DNA of 64,000 bases from Sesamum alatum (taxonomy: Eukaryota; Streptophyta; Magnoliopsida; Lamiales; Pedaliaceae). Below the pieces are notes generated by a model, which was not told where the DNA came from, did no database searches, and saw only the letters and a program-made list of their open reading frames with translations. A program made the position numbers and the translations under genes. The stretch is taken from the NCBI GenBank assembly GCA_034509735.1, contig JACGWO010000013.1, positions 15,644,136-15,708,135 of the forward strand. Direction: 5' to 3'. The first letter of the stretch is position 1; every line of letters starts with the position of its first letter. This document shows, piece by piece, positions 34,886 to 48,229 of this stretch.

Positions 34886-36485
34886 TTAGGGTTAAATACA
34901 ATTACAACCATTGAAGTATCCATTCCACATTAATTATTTACCAAAAATATTAAAATATTAAGAAAAAAAAGTTTTGATCTTCTAACTACTTTAATTTTTA
35001 AGTTTGAAAAGTCCATTTTACCCTAATTGAAAATTGCTTACTGAAAAAAAAATGGATTTCTAAAATATCGAAATCACCCATTGTCGAAGCTTTGTCTAAT
35101 TCTAGTTTCACTTGTTTATCGAGTTCTTTTTATTTTCATAATTCTAAAGTGCTTGGAGCATTTTATTTTAATTTTACTTATTTGCCAAACCAATTTAAAA
35201 ATAAATTTATACATGCATATAATTATCACATTTATATAATTACCATATATATATAAATATATATTAATTGTATTTTTTATTAGTTCATCAACCATTCAAT
35301 TTTATTAACTGTATATGGTAATTATATAAAGGCTAAATCTCATTTTTGATCCCATATATTAGGCACTTTTTAGTTTTGGTCCTATTAATTACAAAAATCT
35401 CAATTTTAGGACAAAGTCTTTCGATTTATCTCAATTTTGGCCCCAATGTCAAATAATTGACGGAAAACCATTTGGAGGCATGTGCCTGTACATGCCCTCA
35501 TACTCAGCGTATTTGGACAAAAATCAAACATCTCACAACCCAAATTTCTTCCCTAATTTCTTTTCATTTGCGAAATGCTTGCGAAAAACCCATCGTAAGC
35601 CCCCCCCCCCCCCCTCTCCCCTTTTTTTCTTTTTGAATCTCCCATTGAAAAAGCAAGACGGAAGTGGATTTTTATGAGAAGAATGAGCCTTTTGGAGCAA
35701 AGGTTCAGTGATTTTCCCCTACCCGATAATAGTTCATCACAAACCATAAAATCTTCTTCTCGGATTTGTGCCCATCCATGAGGCTCTTAGAGATGGTTTC
35801 TTACCACAATAACACATGAGAGTTCCATTGTAGAAGTCCAATTACTTGTTGACTCTATTTTTTTTTTTTTTTCCAGAAATGAGAGTGGAATTTGGGTGTC
35901 TTTGGAATAGAGCAAATGGTGGATGAATCTTAATTTTTATTTTATCTTCTTTTTCATCATTCCATGCATTTCTTTTTCCCATAATATGTATCATGTGAGA
36001 GGCACATGCCTCCTCAAATGGAACTTAATGTTTTCCGTCAATTATTTGACGTTGGGATCAAAATTGAGACAAATCAAAAGATATTGTCCTCAAAATGAGA
36101 TTTTTGTAATGAATGGAACCAAAATTCAACAGGGCCTAATATATGGGACCAAAAATGAGATTTACCCTTATATAAATGTATAAATGTTTTTTTGATTTGA
36201 TTTGAAAAACAAGTGAAATTATAATAAAATGAGCTCCAAGTACTTTCGAATTGTGAAAATAAAAAGAGCTCAATTAACAAGTGAAACTAAAATTAGACAA
36301 AGTTCCGATAAATGGTGATTTTGTTGTATTTTATAATATTTTTTCAGAAAGCAGTTTTAAGGGTAAAATAGAACTTTCAAACTTAAAAATTAAAGGAGTT
36401 AGAAGGTCAGGTTTTTTTTCTTTATAAAGATTTTAATACTTTATGGGGTAATTGATGTGAGATGAATACTTCAGGACAGATAATA
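34886..36485. mobile_element. TIR element (1.6 kb), host of a nested MULE-type element
   Basis: The left arm (34886-35090) and right arm (36280-36485) are inverted copies: CATTTTACCCT, TTAAGTTTGAAAG and TTAATTTTTAAGTTTG appear in both. The interior has ATGAGCTCCAAGTACTTT, shared with 12900-12930. Terminal positions are approximate. Confidence 0.65.
35331..36167. mobile_element. Non-autonomous MULE-type element, 837 bp, with perfect 9-bp target duplication
   Basis: It starts GGCTAAATCTCATTTTTG and ends with the complement of GGGTAAATCTCATTTTTG. TTATATAAA is repeated at 35322-35330 and 36168-36176. TIRs run about 170 bases (TGTCAAATAATTGACGGAAAAC in two parts and GGCATGTGCCT are shared). The spacer has a run of about 16 C's near 35600 and no recognised gene. 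Confidence 0.85.
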
Positions 36486-36944
36486 AGGGTAAAGTAGTAC
36501 GAAAAGAAGTTATTTACAAAAGAACCAACTATAAGAGAGTGTTTGCGAAAGTTTTTGAAAATGACTTTTTAGTTTATGGATTCAAGAAAACACTTTTGCG
36601 TTGCTCGGAATCCCTACTTATGCTTTTAAAACTGCTAAAAATAGCACTTATAAGCTAAAAATTGTAAGTACCTTGGGGTGTTTCCAGTTGTTTTGGTTTA
36701 TTTGTTCAACTTTTTTTTAACTACTTAATCACTATTATAATAATCTTAATTCAAAGTTATTATTTTTAAGATTGCATATCTAAACTTGATATCAGAGTTT
36801 TCAAATAAATTGAATAAATTTAATACTAGTAAAATTTACGCTTTCACATATTTAATATTTTAGAATTTGTATATATTAATTGTTATATTGTCTAATATTA
36901 CTCCTATTCATAGAAAAATATAAATTATACTACTAAATGTGAAT

Positions 36945-37620
36945 GATGCCCCAAAAAGACAAGCCCAAATGACCCAAGAAGGGGAAGGCCCAAGAGTATG
37001 GAAGACACCGACCCTAGAGGAGAAGCACAATTTATGGTCCAGGAGAGCGGCCATTGGAAACCACTTAAGCCTAAGCCTTTCAGAAAAAATGATCACGTGG
37101 ATGCCAAGTTGTCTCCAAAGAATAGGAGCAACACGTGGCCTCCATACCCATTCACTAGCTCGGAAGAGGAGTTTGACTCCTACCAACTTACCCGAGGATT
37201 GGGGACTCGAAGATGGAGGAACCTGCCTAACCACTCCATGTTATCCGCTAGGGACACTTATCCACAAAAAGCCACCCCCAATAAAATTGAGGTTCCAACG
37301 AGAAGAAGATGCAACCTCCTCCTGAGTCCTTAGAAGGAAGGACTTATTTCAACGTGCAAATTTATAGACTATAAATGGGCCTCTCATCCCCTTGAGGGGG
37401 TAATATTTTTCTCAATTCACACGCATAGAAACATTATTACACAATCATTGTGGCACTGATTGTTACTTTACATCACGCTTTCTCAATTTCAATTCTTGTT
37501 CCTATCATTATACTGACTTGAGCATCAGAGTGTTAATATGTTATTTGCAAGTTCCCTTTCTAAGACTTGTGAAAAGTTAAGGCCAAAGATTTTAAGCTGG
37601 GCATACCCGAACGAGAAACT
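36945..37620 (+). mobile_element. LTR-like sequence (gypsy type), limits uncertain
   Basis: It starts TGATGCCCCAAAAAGAC and has CTATAAATGGGCCTCTCATC near 37369 as TATA region. The following CACTGATTGTTACTTTACAT and ACTTGAGCATCAGAGTG are R/U5 words known from plant gypsy LTRs. No internal domains are present. No target duplication was found, so solo LTR or fragment. Confidence 0.55.
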
Positions 37621-37731
37621 TTTTGCTTATATTACTATGATTAATTAATAAATATTTTTTTGGGCCATCATGCAAATTTATTTATTGAGGAAAAATGCTA
37701 CTACGTACAAAAAGAGTTTTGAATGCGTGTT

Positions 37732-37754
37732 TAGAGAGAGAGAGAGAGAGAGAG
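37732..37754. repeat. (AG)n microsatellite
   Basis: About 11 perfect AG units. Confidence 0.95.
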
Positions 37755-37906
37755 AAAGTGCCAAAAAAGAAGAAGATATGAATATTTTAGGAAGAAAAAA
37801 ATACATAAAATAAATAAAATGTCACTTCCAAAAATATATTGGAAGGTACGAATAAATTAAAAGTTGACGTTTTACCGCATAGTTGGAATATCGCATATAT
37901 TACTTT

Positions 37907-38701
37907 TGTTAGGAGTGGACTCACCACTTTGGCGGAAGCACAATAAATGTAAATATCAAATAAATAATTACAGCGGGGGAAATGGGTGTTATCACCCTTA
38001 TAAATTACAGACCGGGAAGAATAACAATAATAAACAGATTTAAAGAGGACAATCGGTAATAACAAATATGAAACAGTAAAAATACTGAATGTCACCGAAC
38101 AAGGCTCAGATAGCCACAGATCCGGCGTGAGAAGACCACGACCACAAGAGGTCGGCACTCAGCCACCGGTTGCTCCACACAGATCAACAACACCCAAGAC
38201 CGACTCACGGCCAACCACACTATCGCTCAAACGGAATGCTCACACAGAGGCTTCGTTCGAGAAGTTCTCTCACGGCAAATATCAGAACACTTAGATATAC
38301 CTTGCAACTCACACAGATTAGTGTTGAAGGTATATTCGTCATACTATTGTGGTGAGGATCCACCATTTTTATAGTGATACGAAGATGAAAAAACGAAGAA
38401 GGAAAGGTACGATAATGGAGGAAAGCAATCTCTCAAATGGTGGACTGAATCTTAATCAAGAAGAAAGAGTATCAGTCTTAGAGAGAGATGAGAGAGTGAT
38501 GGGAGGCGCAGACAGAGAGAGAAAAGCCTTAGGTGAGGTGCAGACAAAGAGCAAAAAGGATTAGGGTCTTAGAGATGTCACTAATATGTGATAGTCATGG
38601 GCCGGGTTAGGGTAGTGGGTGTGGGATAAATTTGTGATCTGTTGGGCCTTCCAAAGTGTTGGGCCTAACCATCTTGGGTCTTGGGCCAATTTTTCTCATC
38701 A
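37907..38701 (-). mobile_element. Solo LTR, 795 bp, with 5-bp target duplication
   Basis: On the plus strand it runs TGTTAGGAGTGG to TTTCTCATCA, flanked by ACTTT at 37902-37906 and 38702-38706. The minus strand has CTATAAAAATGG near 38365, so transcription orientation is minus. No internal sequence remains. Confidence 0.85.
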
Positions 38702-39159
38702 ACTTTCTTCCATTTAAATTTTTTCGCTCTACAATAATGTAATGGATTAGTGTGCTACCCGTGCTATGTATGGACTAAAACCTAAAGCAAAATAGATTTA
38801 CATAAAATAATTAAATGAAAGATTATTAAATAATCAAGCATAAGTACAATAGTAAATTAATATAATTATGTTTAAAATATGTTACATAAAAATAAAAAAA
38901 GCAACCCAAATTATAAATTCACTAATGACCATGAAATCAACTTCTTGAAATTCAAACCTGCAAATGTCAAAAACTAAACAAACAAACAAACAAAAAGAGT
39001 GAATCAGACGGTTTATGAAATATATCATCAAAATATTTTATTATGGTGAAATTAGAAAATAAATGACAAATATAAATTTGGAGAAATTAAATTTTCTTTG
39101 ATAAATAAACTTTGCACTTTTCATTAAATGAAACATAATCATAAATACTTACAATTTAT

Positions 39160-41170
39160 TTATGCAGAAGATTCAATCTTTTTGGAAGATGAGAACACTT
39201 TTTACACCAATCAACTGGTAAACTAAAATTCACCGGATAGCGAGCATTTGGCCTTGGAGAAATTGGTGGTACATGCACAGTAAAAGGATAGGCGCGGCTT
39301 ATGAATGAGTTGATGTGGTCTTGCATCGTCTTTCTACCATTTTCCTAGTAACATAATATGTCATGCCAAAACTATTAGTATATATGAAATATTATGTGAG
39401 TCTCAAAATAGGATTGTTATTTACCTTTTCTTCCAAAATTTTTAAATAAGCAGCTTGATTCCGAAATATCTATTCGGCTTGCTTGTTAAACAATTTCAAA
39501 TCGATACCACCGCTGCTATCTTTCACTCTAAGATAAACTCGAAACTTGTAATTACAAAATAATTTATTTAACATCAAATAGAATAATAAAATGATATGAG
39601 TAAATAATATGAAAAATAGTACCTGATAGTTGCATCACAACGTCATTGCATCTAACACAAATTGATTGTCCACGATAAGTATCTTCACATTGATTGCATG
39701 TTGCGCACCATATATTATCAACATCCTTTTCTTAACACGACCAACGATGAGAATAAAATTTACCTGTGCATTTAAATTCCATAATCATATTAAACTATAA
39801 TATTTTTTAATATTTAGTAAGTAATAACAAAATTAAAATTCTTACACCATCCCGAGGTCCATAATCACATGCCCAAATTTTTTTAGCATTTGAGATTTTT
39901 AGTGACCTGGATATTGTAAATTTGTTTGATCGAATTAAGAAACAAATTTTTGTGGGCCACAATCTTCATTAACCCTTCAAAATTTGATGTGCAAATTATA
40001 AAAATAATACGAAGTTCCAACATAGTAACATTTTAATGTGTAGTTTTTCTTACCAAGTCATCAGACGATTTGTAAACTTTATTTTGTAGTTGATATACAA
40101 TTTGCTAAGTTTATGTGTATATATAGATGGACCTGCACATAATAAAACTAACATTAAAAAAGGAATAATTACATTTTGTATTTAGTTTAAATAAATATAT
40201 TTACCTTAAAAAATTTTAACCACAACGCCACATGCCAACAAAATACTATTGTGATTAAGCATCTTCGACAATCTTTCTCCTTCATCAACGGCAAAGTTAT
40301 AACACAAAACCATACGAACAACTGTCATACTGGTGTATGTAAAAACAAATAATTAGTTCCAATTATATTTATCATATTTTAATAACAATTCAAAGATCAA
40401 AATAGAAAATACTTATGTAGTATCAAGGATCAGGATTTCACGAATAAATGAATCATTTGGAGCTTGTCAACAATGCGTAACACAAACAACCAATCTAAAA
40501 ATATCTGCAAAAAAGTATAAATTACTTTATATATGTATATATATAAGAAGCACGTATATATAATTAATTAAAATATAAATTTACTTCCCAATAAGTTGGT
40601 AATCCAAATCCATGTGGCTTTCTATGTTTTTTTTTTTTTTTTTTTTGATAAATTGTGGCTTTCTATGTCTTTCAATCTAACAATGTGATAAAAATGACGT
40701 AAAAACGCATCCTGACGATCTGTAATATCTTCAATCTTCACACCATGGCCTAATAGCAACTGATAGTGGTGGGGTAGTATTCTATACTTTTTATCAGCTA
40801 CTATCACTTGTACACCTTGAATATTATATATGTTTCCTTCAGCAAGGTATGAAATGATGTAAGCAACATTACAATCATAAACCACACCTTACATGAAGAA
40901 ACCCTGCCAAATTTGACAAAAAATGATGCAATTTTGTCAAAAATTTCTAAATTTATAAAAGTAAAACGTAAAGCTACAAAGAGAATACAATCAGACATAT
41001 CCTTACTTTACAATCAACAAATATCATTTTCAGTGTTCTTATCTTATGTTTGTGTGTGTGTGCATCTACCAATCTGATCAAGCGAACCTTGATGTTAAAT
41101 CTGCCACCATGTGGGCTCAATAAATCCGAATGTGTATATATTACATCTGTATCTCCTGCATTTATCAATA
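39160..41170 (-). pseudogene. RPA1-like single-strand-DNA-binding gene of the Helitron
   Basis: Plant Helitrons often carry an RPA-like gene 3' of the helicase. 41168-40990 encodes an OB-fold start (FNIKVRLIRLVDAH). 40900-40622 encodes a second block (EGNIYNIQGVQVIVADKKYR, then LKDIESHN). Near 39640-39720 lies a C-x2-C...C-x2-C zinc finger (CNQCEDTYRGQSICVRC), and 39430-39550 gives VYLRVKDSSGGIDLKLFNK, as in the RPA1 C-terminal domain. A TAG interrupts the last block and the exons cannot be joined with confidence. Gene limits are approximate. Confidence 0.65.
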
Positions 41171-41347
41171 ATATTTATTTTAACCTTTTGATGTATATAA
41201 TCTTTTGAAACACACGAATACATTGCAATTTAGCAAAACAATAAACATAAAAAAAAAAAAAAGTGAACTAGGTATGATTATGCAATTATGATAAATTTTG
41301 TATAGACCAATATTAATATGAATATTATGATAAGATATATAGTTATG

Positions 41348-44300
41348 CTAAAAAGATAATTGCAAAGACAAATGTAAAATAAAAATAATTTTATACATGA
41401 ATTGTAGCAAGTACCTCAGGATACACGATATTTTTGTGCAATTTTGAGCTATTCCAGGTTTATTACAAATGAGCATCTTTAAGCCTAATGGATTTGTTAC
41501 ACGTGACAATGCAACATATAACTGACCATGTGTGAATACTGACTCTGGCAAATACAATCCTACTCTATCTAGTGTTTGAAATCGACTCTTATTTATAGTC
41601 ATTGCAAATGTCAACTTTAATGGAAATTGTCTTCTCTGCATTGGAACAAATGTTTGAGACTAAGTGGTGGTAAGAACAATTCGTGGAATCAGGACTTCTT
41701 TACCCATATGAGATCCGATGATGACATGTGCCTCGAGCATATTTTCACCCATTTTCGAGATAATGAGCCGAGTTCCATTGCACAAGCCCAAAGACTAGTT
41801 AAGATTTCTCATAAGCATTACACACGCCCCTTTCTTTAGCTCCAAGCAATGATTAGGAATTCCAGAAACCATTAAAGTTCAACGATTCTGGTGGATTCAT
41901 ATTTTGCTCATGATCACTTGTCTTCGCAAGTCACAAAGTATCTGCACTACAAAATTGATGAATTTCACCAAGTAGCATAGACAATATTATGGAATTGATT
42001 TCATCAACATCACTATCTTTTGGGGCTTAAATAGCTCTTTCTTTCAGATAAGTACACTTGTTGTACTTATCATTCAACTCCGGATAGGTTTCATTTATCA
42101 GTTGCATCAAGGAATTATCATCATTTTCTATTAAAAACTCTTTGGGGATTTCAATCCAGTTAGATTCTCCACCATTACTAAAAGATAAACATCTTGCTTT
42201 TCCTTGTCCGATCAAATTAATCCATTCAGCAAAACTTCGTAATTGATCATGTGAGTGTGTTGAATCTTCTTGCGACATAAACCGCATGTTTATCTTTAGA
42301 TGCAACACTTTACATTGATTCCAAAGTTCTGACTTGTGTAATGAGGTTGCAACAATAGACTCGCGCCGACCTTTAGTTACAACAGACAATATCTGTTTAA
42401 AATCTCCCCCTAATATGCACAATTTTCCATAAAAAAGGCTTATTAGTAGAAAAATTATATGTTCCCTTTAATAAATCTTTTAGAGTCTTATTCACCGCTT
42501 CAAAACCATGTCGATGCATCATTGGCGCCTCCTCCCAAATTACCAATGAAGCCTCTTGAATTAATTGAGCTAAATCAGAGTTTACGTTGATAGGACAACG
42601 TGATGATTAATCCAAATCAAATGGAATTTTGAAACGCGAATGCGCTGTCCGTCCTCTTGGTAACAATAATGCTGCAATCCCAAATGATGCAACTGATAAG
42701 ACACTTTTTATCGGAGACCTGAATTTTTTGATTATTATTTTCCAAATACGTCTTCCCAGTTTCCCCACTACCATTTAAAAAAAATAAAAAAAAAAGGTCA
42801 CCACATCTACTCTCATATGCTTCAATTATAGCATTATAAACTCTCAACTAATCATCATTCAAACCATTGAAGTATGATTGAAATTATTGTTCTTCCACAA
42901 TGCTATCATATTGAAGCTCTTCCCGTATAAGTCTATTTGTTATGTGGCCAAAAGATCTGAAAAATGGTAGGGGCATAGTAGAAAATTCAGTAAGTGACTT
43001 TCCATTTCTATTAAGTATACATTCAATTTCTTGAAGTGCCCAATTCTTCATTCCGTGTCAATTAAATTATGTTGGTATCCATTAAATCTCGTCTGACTCT
43101 GTATTGCAGATCATCCAGCATAGCCCTCCAATGTCGTTCCCATAAATTAATTGGATTTGTTATCTCTGAAAACATAAGCATGGTAGAAAACATGTTTTGA
43201 AATTTAACCGATGATGCCCAAGTTGATGCTTCATATAGTGCTTCATGCCATTCATTATCTTTATCTAACAAGCCACGAGCTGCATAGGCTTGCTTAAACG
43301 TAGGATATATAATCCCATTAAAAGTTTTTAAATCCTCAAAACATTGAGCTCCACGAACTTTATAGAGTAGCATGCGCAAGTAGTATTTTTCTCCAGAACC
43401 TGGATGTGCATAAGGCAACCTGTCGATATATTTACTATATTTTCTCATGACCAGTCTTTTGTAGTCCGCTTCCAAACCCAAGCAGTAGGAAATTCTACAA
43501 AAAGTAATTATCTTGCTTCAATATACTTTTTGTTTGCTTCAAACCATTTGGTTAACATTGTATCATGAATACGTTCACGATTGACAATGTCATACAAATG
43601 ATCTTCTTCACGGAATACTACAAACTGCTGGTTTGGCAAATGGTATTGTAAGCGTTCAACAGTTGGACTATGTCTTTGTAGCTCAAATTTATATATTCTC
43701 CAACACGATTCAATAGCTGATACATAACGACAACCCAAATACTGTTTAATTTCATCAACTTATATGTACCTCTGCTCATTACTCTGACGGCTTTCAATAT
43801 TATTTTCAATAACAATTATAGCCCGATCAGTTCCCTTTCACATGTACTTGTACATGTACTTCATTAATTTTGGAGATGCATATTTCTCAACATTTATGTG
43901 CACATCAAACAACGTAAGGATGTCACGATTATATGGAACAATCCATTTGTTGCCTATTTCCACCCCATTAATCATCACAGTATTTATGGGATCACATCTA
44001 CGCCTATATGCCACAAATCCATCTCCATCAATGGTAGCTTGATCACAATTTTTTTTTGGATAGCATTTAGAACACTTTCCATCTACCATGCATGAGACAT
44101 TTGGATTATATGGCCCACATGGTCCATGGATCATACATCTGACAACAGTTTCATACACTAAAGGGTCGACATCCTTGTCAGGAATTTCAGCACATATAAA
44201 CTCATTAATGTCTTCAGGAGTGATAGGCTTATCTTGGTCAGATAAAGTCAAAGTTATGTGTGAATGAGACAGTCCTCGTTTATGAAATTCTACACAAGAA

Positions 44301-47300
44301 TATCTTTTTGCATTGAAAATTTTAAAATATTAATGCATTTAATCAAATAAAAAGATGGCATATATATATATGATATACCTGCTAATACATTTCCAAAAAA
44401 CTTTTTTTCCTTGAAGTGTTCCAACAACTGCTTTAGTTTCATTCTGATATTCTTGCTACGATGTCTGGTCTAACTTCTGTAAACTGACCAGGTAGCTTTA
44501 GTAGTTCTCAAGAAATTTCCGGCCAATTAGGATTACATGTAAATGTAATGAAAAAGTCAGGAGGTCAAATTACTCTACATATGGCTATAGAATCTTAATA
44601 ATGTTGTATCATATTACGCGGACCTCCTGTAAATGATGATGACAATACAATCCTTCTTCCAATTGCACCAACAACTATGTCCTCTGTGACGACAACATCT
44701 TCTAGACCTTGATACAAATCTCCACGCATTTCAGCTAGATGTGTTTTTATGTAATTTAACCTTTGTTGTTCAATTGCTGCATAGCAATCAACAGCTAGTT
44801 GGTTAAACAAATGCCCCCTTGTAAAAGTGTCGTCCCTTCTGATTCTCTATGTTGGAATCGAAAAGCCCAAAACTCTCTCATAGAGACCTTTCCATTTCTT
44901 GATTGATCTGAGATTGTGTTGTAAGGTATACCAATTCTCCACCCATCGGTTCCATATGAAAAGAGTAATGGATATTGAAGTGGTGTATATGACGGATGCG
45001 TCTCACTAATTCATTTCAAGTATCCGTCATTTTTGCAGACAATAATGTCACGACATCCAACAACATTAGTATCATCTTCAACAATTAACGCAACAATCTC
45101 ATTAATCGTTGGTTGAATGTATTGCCTATTGCTCCTTGAATGCAAGATTCGTACTTACAAATTCAAACCACTATCGTGCTGCAATGCATCTCTTGCATTA
45201 CGAAATACTTGAACATAAGGATTCACGCTATCCAACATAATTTTCAAACCCTCAACAATAGCAGTGAGGTTTACCGAGTTACAATCTCGTAAGATTCTCA
45301 ACCGATTGCGATATTCATTTTCTGCGTCGCAAATATACAACTGAACAAACTGTTCATACGTCCAGGTGGCAGAAGTAAAGATCCAATCCGATGATAATTT
45401 TCACCAGATATCTTAAAGCATGGTGGTCCTCTACCATCTTGAATAGAGGTATCAACCTTTCCACCCATCGATGTAAAACAAAACATAGAATTGAAGGATC
45501 TTATGTCGTCTTTAAACAAAAATCCTTCAATAATCCATCAAGATACTCAGGAGAATGTGGCAACAACAGTAAAACTACTTTTCCACTTTGACAACATAGC
45601 CCAAACTTAGGATTAATATTTGAGCTATGTTTAAGTTTCTTTTCTAACCCCATAATGGCACTACAAAATCGACAAACAACATTTCTCTCACCAATTGTTG
45701 ATCTTGTAGATACCTGACCAGTTGCAGCTCGTGGTATTGTTGGTTGATTTGTTATTTTCACTATCATATATTAATAATAAATAGGATGATAAAATATATT
45801 TTATTATATCTTAATTAGAGATATATTAAAATCACTTTCAAGTATATATAGATTGTTTATTTTAAAATTTGTAGAAGTTAGAACTTTTATATAAAATACT
45901 TTTTTTTTCAGAATACTATTTTTCATTCTTCCAAACTATCTAGTTTAGGAGTTATGAGAATACATATAGGTTTACGATAGACTATACTATTCATAATCGT
46001 TAGTTCACTACTATAAGTAAATTGAATATACAGGAAAAATATTCTTGTGGTATTGTATCCCCAATCAAGTAAATAACTGTCTTTTATCAATTATATATTT
46101 TTCTCTTATTAGTGTAAGTATAAGAAGCCAAAGAATTGGGTCGACATATTGTTACGTCGAAACATTATGAATTCATGCGTGTTCGGTTATTCTATCATAC
46201 TAAACTAACATTACTTTTATATTGCAATAATATTCATATCTTTTGAAGAGGTTAATTTAAATAACGAAGCAATTTATATGCTTTATATAATTATATTTAA
46301 AATATATGGTTACATATTAGTTTCCATTAAATCAAAGTTAAAAAGAAATAATAAACAATTAATTATCAAATCATGATGTTTATTAAGTGTGTCAATATTA
46401 CAGATAATATCTAAATAATTCATGCAATAATCATGTAACATAAGACATAATAAAAGAATAAGATAAAAAAAAATTAAATTTACTATTACCTTGCACCAAG
46501 ATAGTATGTGAAGAAGTCAGATTATCATCACGTGCATTGTTATTTTCCATAGGGATGTTGTTTGGTACTAATTCTTCATCATCTGAATCAATAGTATCTT
46601 GTCTATGTTATTCTACATATGTTACAGTAAGTACATATATCAAGTCTTTCGCTATTGTATGTTAAGCAGTAGAGATTGAATGAAATAAATCATATGCAAC
46701 AGAAGTTCATATTAGAATTACCTTATAAAATGGTTGAATCTGTTATTTGGCCCATATACACGTCATGAATTCACTTGTAGTTCCATGCTCATGGATTGAT
46801 CGAACTGATCCAGCTTGAGGATTGTAGTTTATCGGGGTAATTGAACTCTCCCTGCAATTTTTTTTCTAATCATTTAAACTTGGTAAGATATTCTTGTAAT
46901 GATAATATAACAATGATGTTTTTTAATTATGAAGATTTTGAATGTTTAATTGTTTTTACAGAACTTACCATGTACTACGGTATGTGAGTCTCTTCCTGTG
47001 TCATTGTAAATTTCTTGTACCATATTTCTAAACGCCCCCAAATTATACTCTATATAACCAATAAATAAAACAAATATGAATAAATTTATAGGTTATTGTT
47101 GATGAAAATGCGGTAAAAGCTATATATTGATACCCTGCGTAATAGGAATTGAGTAGAGTATTGTTGGAGTTGTAAGCCGGTCTCTATCATTGTTAATAGA
47201 CTTTTTCCCTGCGTGTTAGCACGTTCAAAGAAGGTATTATTATATTTTTATGTTATATTAGTAATTATATCCATAAAATCCATATACATTATTATACATA

Positions 47301-48229
47301 TTTGAATAAGAAATATAAATATTAAAATAAATACTAACTATTGACAATGTGATTGCATGTTGTCATTGTAAGTACGAAACTGAGAAATATTTAGCAAAAA
47401 TATTAATTTTAGATACTTACTATTTTTGATATGACCAGGGGGTAAATCTATCAAGGTTGATGGATTGCCAACAATAGCATTATCACCTGCAAAATATAGT
47501 ATTTAGATTAAACATTTATATTGATTAATTTAATTTTTTTAATAAAGATATATATATATATATATCTTGTTAGAAAATGAATAAAGTATATATGTTGGAG
47601 TGTGGCCATAAAACATATCCACCAATAGAAGAGTATATGTTTATATTTTAAATATAATAAACTTCTATAAAATTCAATAGTACGGTCAATTAAACTGAAA
47701 TAAAGATATATACAAATATATACAAATCTATTATCACATTATAATGAGATAATTTACCATTCACGATCAATGTAGGAGAAAGTACTGCCAATATTGGTTG
47801 GTTGCCACCGATATGACCATGAGCTCTTGTCCTATATAAAATACATATATATATATACACACACACACATTCTGATTTTAAAAAGGATTGTATATCTATA
47901 AGAAAAATAAAGAGAAGGTAGAAAAAAAACAAAGGCAATAAAAAATTAGGAGATACAAATATAATGCAATACTTTTTCTCTAAGGACATACCATTTTGGG
48001 CCACTTGAGGATGGTGCAATGGATTCTCATTGGTTCGTCCATCACGTCCATTATTTCTTATATAGGAAGATGATCTTTGATTAGAATGTCCCCTAGCAGA
48101 ACGTGTCGAAGACCCTTGCCTACGTCTACCTCGTGATGCTGGCATATAAATATTGGGTTCTTTATTAACGATGGATTGTCTATTGTGCAATTCAGATAAC
48201 TGCTGATATTCCAAATCAATGCGTGCCAA
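41348..48229 (-). pseudogene. Helitron Rep-helicase (RepHel), multi-exon, broken
   Basis: In gene order: an N-terminal basic region (48229-47993, RGRRRQGSSTRSARG) with donor ATG|GTATGT; small exons near 47820-47760, 47490-47430 and 46620-46495; a zinc-binding block CRFCSAIMGL (45700-45610) and the Helitron-like N domain (RSFNSMFCFTSMGGKVD near 45500; GGPRNMIQHY at 44610); the HUH nickase motif LSHSHITLTL near 44265-44235; YLGCRYVSAIESCWRIY near 43745; and a PIF1-type helicase with Walker A GSGETGKT (42770), GGDFKQIL (42410) and TINKS...[11 protein letters not shown] (41600-41490). It nicks and unwinds DNA in rolling-circle transposition. A TGA at 44508-44510 replaces an Arg codon, the INKSQGQT motif reads INKSRFQT, and frameshifts are present. 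Confidence 0.88.

Noticed and set aside
36939..37333. Overlapping plus-strand frames of 111-128 codons
   Set aside because: They lie in sequence with LTR features (TG start, TATA, R/U5 words), and no gag or pol motif is recognisable.
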